DNA from: Brasenia schreberi
Taxonomy: Eukaryota; Streptophyta; Magnoliopsida; Nymphaeales; Cabombaceae
Reading direction: 5' to 3'
Length of the DNA: 64,000 bases
Assembly (NCBI GenBank): GCA_036023115.1
Contig: JAYKKT010000076.1
Location: 2,666,001-2,730,000, forward strand
Positions 22,582 through 33,860 of this stretch are shown here, piece by piece. The notes beneath the pieces are model-generated. The model had not been told where the DNA came from, did not search any database, and saw only the letters and a list, made by a program, of their open reading frames with translations. Position 1 is the stretch's first letter. Each line of letters opens with the position of its first letter. A program made the translations under genes and the position numbers.

Positions 22582-25500
22582 TGTAGACGCGCGAAAATCC
22601 CCGCCTCTTCGCCTCTTCCGGGGCTTGGAGTGGATCTTCTCGTGTGTCTAAGGCCTATGTATACAAATAGGGCATGCTAGCTAGCTTACTTAAGCTAGCG
22701 AAGATATTTTTATCACTGACTTCTAAACGTGGCGACTGTGAGCAAGTAAGCTCTTGTTGTCGCAGACCTTCTTGCACCGATGCGCAAGGGTCAGTCTGTA
22801 CGCTTTTGCAAAAATCGAGTTTTGGAGAGAGTCTACGAAGCGGTTCGAGGTGTCTATTTCGGGTCTTTAAGATGCGATTGCATGTTTTAGATCACGTGGA
22901 TTTGCACGTGCCTAAGTCTTTTCTTTTATCCCTTTTCGGGCCACCTAATTTGTGTGTTATGAACACTCCACTACATGGGCGAATTCGAGCGGGGCTTGTT
23001 TCGATGCAATATGCGTCCTACCTCGTGGTATGGCGTAGATGCAATGCAAACTCACGCTACTCCAAAGGGAAAACCCGAAATGTAAAGACAATACTGAAGG
23101 GAAATAACAGAAGGGAAATAACCGAAGGGAAATAACCGAAGGGAAATAACCGAAGGGAGATATGTATATATCTTATGTATATGAGCCCTTACTCGGGTCT
23201 TGCAAATAAGAGCGAAGGCTCAATGTGGGTGCGTGCTTGAATTGAAAGACTTACACACACGACATGAAATTAAACCCAAATATAAATTGCAGTATGGCCT
23301 TGACTAAGGTCTTGGGAGTAAGAGCGAAGGCTCAATGTGTGTGAGAGTGCTTGAATTGAAAGACTACCCACACGACATAAATGAAACCCAAATATAACTG
23401 CAATAAGGCCTTTACTAAGGTCTTGGGAGTAAGAGCGAAGGCTCAATGTGTGTGAGAGTGCTTGAATTGAAAGACTTACTCACACGACAAGAAATGAAAC
23501 CCAAATAGTATAGGTCGGCCCTTACTTGGGTCTTTCAAATAAGAGCGAAAGCTCAATGTGTGTGAGAGTGCTTGAATTGAAAGACTTACTCACACGACAA
23601 GAAATGAAATCCAAATAGTATAGGTCGGCCCTTACTTGGGTCTTTCAAATAAGAGCGAAAGCTCAATGTGTGTGAGTGCTTGAATTGAAAGACAACGCAC
23701 CCAACTTAAACAAAACCCTTCGAAAATGAAAGTATATATGTACACTTATATATTAGGGGCTGATTAGGCCCGTGTGTGCTAAAAATCGTGCACGACTAAG
23801 AGAGTGCACGTGTGTGGTTGTGCCAAGCCACGTTATTACAAGAGGGGGGAGACTATGCTCCGTTATTACAACCCCGTATCAAATTGAATCTCAAGCAAGT
23901 ATACAACTAAGGACCGAGTTTAGACACTTACGAGTAGCTGGTTCGTAGAGGTCTTGCTTGGGCGTGGACTTGGCTTTGGGCTGCAAACGGGAGCTCCGCG
24001 AAGGTAGGTGATCAAAGGGGCTGGCCGGCTGCAAGTGGGGCGCGGGATAGGCGCCTCGAAGGTGGCCGGTGGCAAGTAGATGGCGGCTCCAAGTAGGGGG
24101 TTTAAAGTGGTTGAATGAGTGGGTTCTTAGGGTCACTAGGGGAGTTGAGAGTTTAGGGAAGCTGGACCTAAAAGGTGAGCTGGTGGGAAAGGCCGAATGG
24201 GACACCTAGGGGAAGGCCGAATGGGAGATGATGGCTAGGTAGTGGCCGACAGCTTGGGTTATACTAGGTTCGGCTAGGTTAAAATGGTGGTGGCAAGAGG
24301 GCTGAGATGAAGGTAGGATGGGTGGCCAAGAGTGGAGAGGTGGAAGAGAGGGGCTTTGAGGGAGTTTGGGGTGCTTACCGAATGGGGAGAGGTGGCGGAT
24401 GGAGTGGGAAGCAGGTGGCTGTTGGCTGGTTCGGTTGGGTGGAGGTGATGGCGTCCGGTTGAGGGGTGGTGGTGGTGGATGGAAGAGGGAAGGTGGCGGA
24501 GCAGGTGGCGGCTGGTGGAGCAGATGGAGCAGGCAGAGGTGGGGAGTGGTCCCGGCTGGATGAGAGAAGGGAGAAGGAGAGGGCCCGGCTGAGTGAGAGG
24601 GTGGTTCCCACTTGGAAAACCCGCCCACAAGGAGGGGGGCTTAAATAGGGGATGGGTAGGTCGGTTAGGGCTGGGCTGTGGGTAGTGGTTAGGTGGTTTA
24701 GGTAGGGTGGTATGTAGATAAGGTGGGCTGGAAGGGGTTGGGCCAGATATTTTAAAACTAGGGGTTTGGGTAAATCGTGGGCTAAGGGTGGTTTAGGGGT
24801 TTAGGGCTAGGTTAGGTGGTTGGGTTTTAGGGTGAGGTTTAGTGAGCTAGGTTAGGTGATTAGGCTAGGTTTAGGCTAGGATTAGGGAAATTAATCTAGT
24901 TTTAGGGAAGGATTAGGGAAGTGGGTTAGGTGATTAGGTTGGGATTAGGACGGGATTAGGGAAGTGGGTTAGGTGATTAGGTTCAGATTAGGGGTGGATT
25001 AGGGGTTTAGGCTAGGTTTAGGCATTTTGGGCTAGGTTTAGGTGAAGGAGCTCCCTTAGCATGGCCCATAGACCTTGATCACCCCATGTTGGTGCAGCCC
25101 TAGGTTAGGTTTTAGCCAATTACAAGCTTAAACCCACTCAATTAGGCTAACCCACATGATTAACCCAAACTTGACACACAAGTCAAGCTTAATACAACAC
25201 TCTTGATATTTTTCAACCCCACTCTCTCTCATGCCCAATATCCCACGTGAAACTCAAGTGGGCCCCACCTCCATTTATGAGAAGGTGATGTGGGCCATGG
25301 ATATGGATATTGGATTGGATCTCTGGATCCAAATCCAAGTCCACATATGGGTTTGGATTGGGATCTGGATATATATGGTCCAGATCCAATCCAAACTGAA
25401 CTCTGACTCCTTCGAGCTGGGTTCGAAACGGACGATTCGTGCGGGGCCTGACAGCATCAGTACTCCGTCTGCGTTGGGTCTTCGCCAACATGGTCGTCCG

Positions 25501-25874
25501 CCTCCATTTCTGCCCTCCGGAGATGACTTCAAATGATATTTTGGTAAGAACAGGGTCTTGGACGTTCGAGATCCTGGGGTGTGAATCAGATACAAGAGTT
25601 GCTGCGCCGGGCTTGACAGGTGCTCCGGTTCCGGGCTCTTCTTGGCTCTCCTGGTCCTGTCTTGATCGGGCCAAGCCACTTCGGGGTTTCAAAACGTGTT
25701 TTAAAAAGGGTTTTCAAAAGCCATATTATATGTTTTAAAAAGATAAAGTTTAAAACATATGTACAGGGTTGTTTGGAAGGCTCCTGGGTTTCCAAACTCA
25801 AAATGGCCCTTTGGGGGCTGCTTGTATAAAACCAGATTTGTTTAAGAAATTCGTGGGATTTCGGGGTGTTTACA
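22582..25874 (-). repeat. 3' LTR of element B (3293 bp)
   Basis: Reads TGTAGACGCG...GTGTTTACA on +. Features: U5 hairpin 22771-22788, 14-bp repeat (four units, about 23096-23158), 111-bp tandem repeats (about 23180-23700), TATA-like 24641-24648, TTAGG-type array 24770-25040, palindrome GGATCTGGA/TCCAGATCC 25361-25387. The PBS-like decamer here carries two transitions relative to the 5' LTR. Confidence 0.93.
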
Positions 25875-27046
25875 GATGCCCCTCTTTGGCCTTGTCCAAA
25901 TAGATTTGGATAAGGGCAAAGATGACAAACACCCCTTTTAATGTCTCCCTAGATCTAGCCACGAAGAATATGGGATCGTCCCATTTTAGCAAAATCTCAA
26001 TTTTACAAACTCTGGCAGGAGGAGATATCACACCAAAGGGTTTACTTATGGAATCTGGTCCTAAATGGGATCATGTTTATGCAAGTACCATGCGTGGAAT
26101 GCAGATGACATGGGTGTGGTACCAAGAGTGGCGACCTCCCAGAGACCAGATGTGGTCGAACTCTAGAGACTTACAAGGCCTACTGCTCCAAGTGAGCAAA
26201 AATCCTATGTTGTTCGATGTTCGGTTTTCAAAACTTATTTACAAAAGCTATTTACAAATGGGACAACTGTCTTGAGCCTCGATCCTAAGGATCTCGAGCT
26301 CTTCGTGCTTGCCCTTGTTTGAGTCTTAACACTCGCTCATCTAGCGGAGGTTTTATAAGAAAACCAACTTCATTTCAAATCTCTACGCCTTACTCGAAAC
26401 GTCGAATTCTCAAACAAGATGAAATTCAAGTAAGTAAATCCTATTTTTACTTTAGGATTCCTCGAAATGAACCATGCTTTAGCTTGGGATAAGCCAGGGA
26501 TGGGAAAGAGATACCACGGTTCCTTCTGAAGTGTCCCGTGGTTTAAGGCATAGAAGGCGGAAAACTGCTCTTTTTGAGCTTTTTGGCCTCTTTTTCCTTT
26601 TTTTCATAGAGGGTCTCCCTTTGGGAGTATTTTTTCTTTAATCCCTCTTTTTCATAAGAGAATCGATTTTTCTTTTTGAAGTCTGGTTTCTTTCTTTTGG
26701 AAAGAGATTTTAAATGGGAAATTCCCTTTTGATTTGGGCCTTTGTTTTCCTTTTGGAAGGAGAAGAGAAGAGGGGAGGACTTATCCCAAGCCTACACTCG
26801 ATCCATTCCAGATCAGCCTATTTAGAAATAGCACGTACCACTTGCAAGTATCTTGCTATGTTGAACTAGGCCTTTCTTTGTAAGATGAAGAACTTTGAAA
26901 ATGCAACCACGATTTTGAAAACTCCACTCTTTCACAAGTGCGAATTCTCTCACTTAGGGTCACACGAGTTGCTTCTGCACCTTATTCACACGTCTCAGGG
27001 TAGCTATCCCTTTAAAATTTTCGAAAACTGGAATTTAATCCAGATC
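25875..27046 (-). other. 3' UTR of element B with PPT hairpin
   Basis: Hairpin arms 25884-25901 and 25904-25921 next to the PPT. ACCACGG/CCGTGGT at 26513-26542; CTCCCTTTGGGAG at 26615-26627 inside AGAGGG/CCCTCT. No ORF of note. Confidence 0.8.
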
Positions 27047-30000
27047 CTACACATGATACTTCTTTAAGTATTGAATATTGATAGGATCTGCTAAATTCCT
27101 ACCTTCTACATCGATCAACCAATACGAATTGTTCGTAGTGGTTGCTCGTACAACATAGGGTCCATCCCAGTTGGGGCGCCACTTGCCTAGGGGGTGTGGG
27201 CCACGATGGTGGATGGTTTTCAAGACCAGATCTCCCACTTCAAAGTGGCGAGGTCTCATGTGTTTGCTATAATGTCGGGCTATCCTTTGCCGGTATGCAC
27301 GAGCATGATCCATGGCAAGGAGTCGCCTCTCATCTAGCAAATCTAGTTCGGCCATCCTAGCATGCTGAAGCGTCTCTAGGGGGAGGTCGAGTGCAATGGA
27401 TGTATGGAATGAATGCAGTTGGGTATGAATGGGAAGAATGGCGTTTGTGCCATAGACCAATTCGAATGGTGTGGCATTCGTGGGAGTCCGGATGGAAGTC
27501 CTATAAGCCCATAAGGCTTCATCCAGCTTCTCGTGCCACATCCTACCCTTCTCTAAGGTTTTCTCAATGATACCAATGAGAGTCTTGTTTGTGGCTTCGG
27601 CTTGGCCGTTGCCTTGAGGGTAGTAGGGCGAGGAGAAGTGGTGAGTTATGCCAAACGTGTTGCACAACTTGACCATCCGCTCATTCTTGAATGGGGTACC
27701 ATTATCAGACACAAGGTCTCGTGGAACCCCAAATCGAGCCAAGATATTCCTCCGGATGAAAGCCACCACATGTTGCCCCATTACATTCGTTAGGGAAATG
27801 GATTCCACCCACTTGGAGAAATACTCCGTGGCTGCTAAAATGAAACGATGCCCATTCGAGGCCTTTGGAAATATTGGGCCTACTATGTCAAACGCCCACA
27901 TGGTAAATGGCCAGGGGCTGACCACGGAATGCAATGCCGATGAAGGGATATGAATGGCGTGCCCATGCACTTGACATGGATGACACTTCCTAACATGATC
28001 GTGACAATCCTTTTTCAGGGTGGACCAAAAATAACCCCCTCTAAGTATTTTCATCGCCATCATGTTGGCATTAACATGACCTCCACATTCTCCGTCGTGG
28101 AACTCGTGCATCACTATCCTAGCCTCCTCTAGGTCGATACACCTAAGCAGAATGCCGGTAAAACTCTTTTTGTATAAGACCCCACCCAGAATGGTGTATC
28201 GGGTCGAAATCTTACGAATGAATGCCTTATCTTTGGATGTGGCATCCTCTGTGAATCCCCCATTTTCTAAAAATTGTTTTATGTCATAGAACCAGGGTTT
28301 TTCAACAGACTCTGGGTTGTTTTGGCAAATATCCAAGTCGTGTGTGGATGGATGGGGCGCATGCCATATTTCCAAAGATCTGGTCCCTGAAATGGGATCG
28401 ACCTTCAGGGCTGAACCCAAGGAGGAGAGGGCATCGGCAATGCCATTGTCCTCTCTTCCTACGTGTGTGAGCTTACACGATTGGAAGGATTGGACCAATC
28501 GAGTGGCCAACTCGTGATATGGAAGTAGTTTCTCATTACGTACTTGCCAAATTTTTAAAACCTGGTTTATGACAAGGAGTGAATCTCCAAAGACCTCGAT
28601 GCATGATGCCCCTAGAGTTTTCGAAATCCTTAAGCCTTGTATGAGTGCTTCATACTCAGCTACGTTGTTGGAACATTCGAAGTCTAAGCGGACTGCTATG
28701 GGAATCTCGCCCTTTTCAGGGGAGATTAGGATGATCCCGGCACCAGCCCCTCGTTGGTTTCGTGCCCCGTCGAAGTGCATCTTCCACACTTGGTTTTCGA
28801 AAGAATTTGCCAAAATGTGGTTTTGAAAATGGTTTTGCAATATGCCTTCATCAGGCATTTCGACAAGAGTGGGATATGCGTCCTCTAAGGGGAATTCAAC
28901 CACGTAATCTGCTAGGGCTTGCCCTTTAATGGAGATCTGGTGATGGTATTTCAAATCATACTCCATTAGAAGGAGTTGCCATTTGCCCAATCTACCCGTG
29001 AGAATGGGTTTTTCGAACAAGTGCTTGATTGGATCAAGCTTGGACACTATCCAGATCTCATGATCTAGGAAATAGTGTCTGAATTTCTGGCAGGCCCAAA
29101 CTAGGGCCAAGCACGTCTTCTCCATGGCTTGATAATTTCGTTCATAAGCCAAGAGAGTTTTCGAAATATAGTAGATGGCATACTCCTTATGGGTGTCATC
29201 CTCGTATTGAGCCAACAGGGCTCCTAAAGCGTTTACATGCACGGAGATGTATAATAAAAGCGGTTTTCCTTGTTTTGGAGGATTCAAAACGGGGGGATTA
29301 ACCAAGTATGCCTTCAGTCTCTCGAAGGACTTTTGGCATTCGTCATCCCATAAGAATTTCGTACCCTTCCTCAACAGTTTGTTGAAGGGTTCGCATCTAG
29401 TTGCCAGATTCGATATGAATCGGCGCATAGATTGTAATCAACCCTGAAGGCTACGGACTTGGGTGAGATTGGAGGGTGGAGCCATGTCTATAATGGCTCG
29501 ACACTTAGAGGGGTCGACTTCTATTCCCCTTTGGCTCACCATAAAGCCTAGAAGCTTCCCTGATTCTACCCCGAACACACATTTTTGAGGGTTTAGCTTT
29601 ACTTTGTAAAGCCTAAGCCTTTCGAAAATCTTTTGTAAACATTCGATATGGGTGCATCGGGTTTTGGATTTTGCCAAGAGATCATCTACATACACTTCTA
29701 CAAGCTCGTGAATTTGATCATGGAAGATCGTGTTCATGGCTCGTTGGTATGTTGCGCCGGCATTTTTCAAACCAAAGGGCATGACTGTATAGTAGTACGT
29801 GCCCCATGGGGTCGTGAAGGCGGTCTTACCCTGATCTCGTGGGCTTAGTTTGATTTGATTATAGCCTGAATAACCATCCATGAATGAAAACATTTCATGA
29901 TTTGCAGTACTATCGACTATCAAATCTATGTTTGGTAAAGGATAATTATCCTTTGGAGTGGCTTTATTCAGGTTTCTGAAATCGATGCATATTCGAATTT

Positions 30001-30733
30001 TCCCATTGGTTTTTCGAACTACAACGATATTTGACAACCAATCAGAATACGCAATGGGTTTTATAAATCCGGCTTTTAGCAGATCTTCTAAACCCTCTTT
30101 GACTTGCGTGTGTACATTCGGGTGTATTTTCCTAAGCTTCTGCTTTATTGGTTTTACACCTACATCTAAGGGAAGACGATGCTCGACTATGCTGGGATCT
30201 ATGCCCGGCATGTCTTCATACGTCCATGCAAACACATCTAAATAGGTTCGTAGAAATGCAATGAATGCTAACTTTTCAGTTTCATGCAAGCATGCGCCTA
30301 TTTTGATGGTTTTGGGATTGGAATCATCCCCTAGGTTCACCTCTACGAAATCTCCTCCTACTGATTGGGAAGGTCTTTCAAAATCGAGAATCCTATGAAA
30401 TTCTGGGAGCTCAGAAGTGGGATCTTCCTCAAGGGGATCCACTTCCGGGCTTTGATCATTCTCGTGGGATATAGACCCGAGGGAACTTGATGCGTGGTTT
30501 TTAAAATAACCTGGTTTTGTACTTGGATTTTCAAGTGATTTCGAAATTTTTGGTCTGGCTATGCAGACGACGTTTCTTTCGAAATCCTTTTCTTTTGCCA
30601 AAGTCCTACCAGGAGCAGCTATGTACAAAATCTTTTTGGTATTTTCTAAATTTTCGATTTTTTTGGGTTTTTGTAAAACAAGAACTTTGGGAACTATACA
30701 AAGCACACTTTTTTCGAGTTTTTGTTTTTCCAT
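27047..30733 (-). pseudogene. pol: Pol polyprotein of element B: RT, two RNase H domains, integrase; one internal stop
   Basis: From M at 30733, residues 200-355 form the RT, with FMDG (D286) and YVDD (348-351). A TGA at 29438-29440 (CGA in D) splits the frame. Downstream, numbering from M at 29428: gypsy RNase H (about 55-165), whose first catalytic Asp is replaced (LLLYISVHVNALG). The second RNase H keeps D220, E258, D282 and D332. Integrase has H444/H451/C482/C485, D514, D575 and E611 (DD35E) and GPY at 756-758. The stop is TAG 27047-27049. A TAA also follows the family ATG near 30830, so a product would need the ATG at 30733. Without the TGA it would be complete. Confidence 0.95.
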
Positions 30734-30848
30734 TGTTTTTGGTTTTTCTTGTTTTTCGATTTTTTCGATTTTAAGTTTTTCAAATGTTTTTGGTATTTTT
30801 TAGAAAAAGGGATCTTCCGTCATACCTACAAAGGGAAAACACTACGGG

Positions 30849-33728
30849 TTAGGCTCGGAATAGGAGGTCTAAACCATAGGTCTCTTCTAAGACAGGCTCC
30901 AGGGCACCCTTGACCCAGGTGGCCACAGGGGGTGGCTCCGGCGGTATTCGGGGAGTATAGCCGATCCCATATCGGCTTGGGTTGGCCCTAGGAAGGATGG
31001 GCTCTAGGAGACCCTGGTTTTGTGCCCCTAGACTTTTGTAGGGCGTGTAGCCCATGTTCAATAACATGTTCCACGAGCTTTTGTTTTTTGAAAAGATGGG
31101 ATATAAGTCGTGGTCCTGGAACATGCTATCGTCCATATTAGGCTCGTATGGCCTTTTGTTCAGGGGTTTTGGAAATAGGGAATGTTTGGGTTTTCCTAGG
31201 AGGATTAGAGTCGGGAGGGGGCCTGCTTTGGGCGGCCCCTTCACACATACAACCTTCCTAGGGTTGTTCAACACGAGCCGAGGTGGCTCAACCATAATTT
31301 GCCCCAGGTTAGCCTCGTGGGCCTGGGAGCTCGATAAACAAGGGGAGTTTATGATCCCCTGAAGCTGTGGGTGACTCTCACCTAGGATCACTACGACCTG
31401 GTCCCTAAAAGGGATCTTAACACACCTGTGGAAGGTGGATGGCACAGCGCACAAACTGTGTATCCAGGGTCTTCCCAGCAATAGGTTATAATGGGGGTGG
31501 ATGTCCAAGACGTGGAACACCCCCGTGTGTTCGATCCCTCCCGTTTCCATTGGGAGTTCGATGGATCCTAAAGGTATAGACGCATTCCCATCGTATCCAG
31601 TGATAACGATGGGGCTTGGGTTCACTGAAGTCAAGGTGACTCCGATTTTGTACGCCACGTGAAGTGGAAGGATGTTGAGCCCTCCTCCACCATCGACTAG
31701 GCACCTGTCCAGAGAGTGGTTGTTTAGAACCACCTCGATGTGCAGGGCCTGGTTATGGGTTTCGTAGGGTCTATCTACATCATCTTCCGAAAAGGTGATG
31801 GGCGATTTTGCTCCTAATAAAGCCACTTGGGCAGACAAGGATTCCGGACTTATGTTCGAATCAACCTTGGCCCTTTCTAGAATTTTCTCTAAGACAAGTC
31901 TATGCCTAGGCGAGGTTTTGATAAGCTCTAGGATAGACATGTGAATAGGAATCTTTGAAAGATGGTTTTCGAAATCATAAGGATTTAGGATGATTTTGTC
32001 CTTATCTGCTTTTGGCAGACCACTAGGGATACATGCTTTTGAGGGGCCAGGTACACTGACCACCTTTTGAGCACCTTGAAGGTGCGGGGGTTGGTAGATC
32101 CTCCCGGATCTAGTGACTTCCCCCACGACCAGCCTAGGGTTTGCGCTAGACTTGGCTCTAAGGATGAGCTGAGGAGAACCTTGGATTTTCAAAACTGGTT
32201 TTACCGGGGTTTCCACTTTTGATGGTCCCCGAATGACGACTTGGGCGGGCCTCTTGTATAATACAAGGATGGGCGCACAAGCAGGTCGACCAGGTTCTGG
32301 TTTTTGCGCTAGTTCCTTGGAAATGGTGAGGGTACATACCTCCTTTCCTTTCCCACTGCCACTGGCGTGTTTGGGAAAGGGTTCTTTGAAGATAGCTTGA
32401 GGTGGCTCAGGTTCCGCAGTGACCTGGAGCCGGCCCTCCGCTATCAAGTTCTCAATTTTATTTAGAAGAGAGAAGCAACGTTTGGTATCATGGCCTTTGA
32501 GCCGATGATACTTGCAAAATCGGTTTAAATACCCCCCTTTGGACGTGACTCCTTCGGGGATTTCAGGGAGTTCGATCATGCCCTGGGCAAGTAAGAGGTC
32601 TATGACCTCCGACACGGGTTGCCCCAGTGGAGTGTACTCCCGTTTTTCAATCGGTTTTGAATAATTGCGTTCTCTCTTATTTTCTATTTTTTCAAAATTT
32701 TTAGAAGTGCCCGCCATGCCTGGATCCACCCGGACATTGGCGATTTTATGGGGCTTTGCCCCTTTATCCGTCGTGGGCAGCCCATATGCGATGGGCTTTT
32801 CCAAACGGGTTTTTGGAACGGCACTTCCTTTCCATAAGTGGTCGTATGTCCCTTTTCGCAAGTTGGTTTCGAAAAGGGAGGCCTTTTTGATCAACTTATG
32901 GAAAGTTGAAATCTCATGGAGCGAGAGAAGGGTTTTTAACTCGCTTTTGAAATTATCCAGGATGAGCATTACTGCGCATCCTTCGGATATGGGCTCTCGC
33001 ACTTGGCCCAAAAGCGACCTCCATCTTATAATGAAGGCATGCACGTCTTCGTTCATGCCTTGCTTTGTATCCCTTAAGGTATTCAGGGTTGGAGTGACTT
33101 CCACGTTGTGTGCAAATCTTTGCATGAAGCAGTTCGCTAACTCTTCAAAAGTAGCGAACTGGCTTAAGTCGTAGGAAGCCAGCCATTTGGCAGCTGTGCC
33201 TTTAAGGGATAGAGGGAACCAATACACCCATTTCATCGAGTCCTTTTTCTTCTTATGGGCTCGACGTGAGAAAAGCTGCAAGTGAGACCTAGGGTCTCCC
33301 ATGCCATCATACCGATGGAAGTTCGGTATTTCATCGTCACTGTCTGTTTCATAATCCATAGGAAGGAAATCAGACAGGGCGTAGCTTCTTTTCTCTTTAT
33401 TTTGCCCTTTCAGCAGTTGCTGTAGGGCTTTACGGTCCTTTTGTGTGAAGGACTCGTGGTATTGGTTGCCTTCCATTACGGAGGCCTCTTTTTGCTTGCG
33501 AGGTTTTTCAAATTTCTTTTTAGGCCTTTGTTCACCGTTCGATGAACATGAATCGCCTACTTCAGCCTCTTGGCTGAGAGCATCGATTTTGGCCTCAAAC
33601 TCCCTTCTCAAGTCCTCGATTTCATCTAGTTTTATTTTGTTTTTGAAAATCCTCCTAGAGTGAGAACTTGATGCGCATGAGCCTTGGCTCGATACTTCAC
33701 TTGGATTGGATTTTGACATGCTTTTCAA
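30849..33728 (-). CDS. gag-pro: Gag-protease polyprotein of element B (959 aa, intact)
   Basis: Structural protein and protease of the particle. Residues 30-60 look like a coiled coil (LDEIEDLRREFEAK). The gag capsid-type domain is about 145-275. The CHHC knuckle is C405, H408, H413, C418, where the usual second Cys is His. The aspartic protease has VDGGGGLNIL with D679, a DGG rather than DSG/DTG form, and LLLGRPW near 750. A G-patch-like tail covers about 886-925, followed by PPEPPP. The start could be M1 or the MSKSNP methionine 3 residues on, which is the one conserved in other copies. It ends at TAA 30849-30851. It is the only complete uninterrupted gag-pro in the window. Confidence 0.95.
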   Translation of the reverse strand: MKSMSKSNPSEVSSQGSCASSSHSRRIFKNKIKLDEIEDLRREFEAKIDALSQEAEVGDSCSSNGEQRPKKKFEKPRKQKEASVMEGNQYHESFTQKDRKALQQLLKGQNKEKRSYALSDFLPMDYETDSDDEIPNFHRYDGMGDPRSHLQLFSRRAHKKKKDSMKWVYWFPLSLKGTAAKWLASYDLSQFATFEELANCFMQRFAHNVEVTPTLNTLRDTKQGMNEDVHAFIIRWRSLLGQVREPISEGCAVMLILDNFKSELKTLLSLHEISTFHKLIKKASLFETNLRKGTYDHLWKGSAVPKTRLEKPIAYGLPTTDKGAKPHKIANVRVDPGMAGTSKNFEKIENKRERNYSKPIEKREYTPLGQPVSEVIDLLLAQGMIELPEIPEGVTSKGGYLNRFCKYHRLKGHDTKRCFSLLNKIENLIAEGRLQVTAEPEPPQAIFKEPFPKHASGSGKGKEVCTLTISKELAQKPEPGRPACAPILVLYKRPAQVVIRGPSKVETPVKPVLKIQGSPQLILRAKSSANPRLVVGEVTRSGRIYQPPHLQGAQKVVSVPGPSKACIPSGLPKADKDKIILNPYDFENHLSKIPIHMSILELIKTSPRHRLVLEKILERAKVDSNISPESLSAQVALLGAKSPITFSEDDVDRPYETHNQALHIEVVLNNHSLDRCLVDGGGGLNILPLHVAYKIGVTLTSVNPSPIVITGYDGNASIPLGSIELPMETGGIEHTGVFHVLDIHPHYNLLLGRPWIHSLCAVPSTFHRCVKIPFRDQVVVILGESHPQLQGIINSPCLSSSQAHEANLGQIMVEPPRLVLNNPRKVVCVKGPPKAGPLPTLILLGKPKHSLFPKPLNKRPYEPNMDDSMFQDHDLYPIFSKNKSSWNMLLNMGYTPYKSLGAQNQGLLEPILPRANPSRYGIGYTPRIPPEPPPVATWVKGALEPVLEETYGLDLLFRA

Positions 33729-33860
33729 GCTTTTTCAAAATTTCCTAAGTAAAAGCAAAGAAAACAAGTTAAAATGACACCTTTTTAAAATTTTCGCAAG
33801 ATTTCTACAAGTAAACTCGATTTTTGAAAAGGCTCACGTCCCACCGGGCGTGCCAATCTC
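33729..33860 (-). other. Untranslated leader of element B with PBS
   Basis: PBS at 33838-33855 (TGGCACGCCCGGTGGGAC in sense), 5 bases from the LTR end. A GTGAGC follows it in sense, and a pyrimidine-rich stretch ending CTTAG lies near 33741, together resembling a short intron. The latter is inference. Confidence 0.75.

Noticed and set aside
27142..29447. Many ORFs of 60-110 codons on the + strand opposite B pol, and their equivalents opposite D and F/C
   Set aside because: Antisense shadows of pol: they recur at the same place in every copy and show no features of their own.
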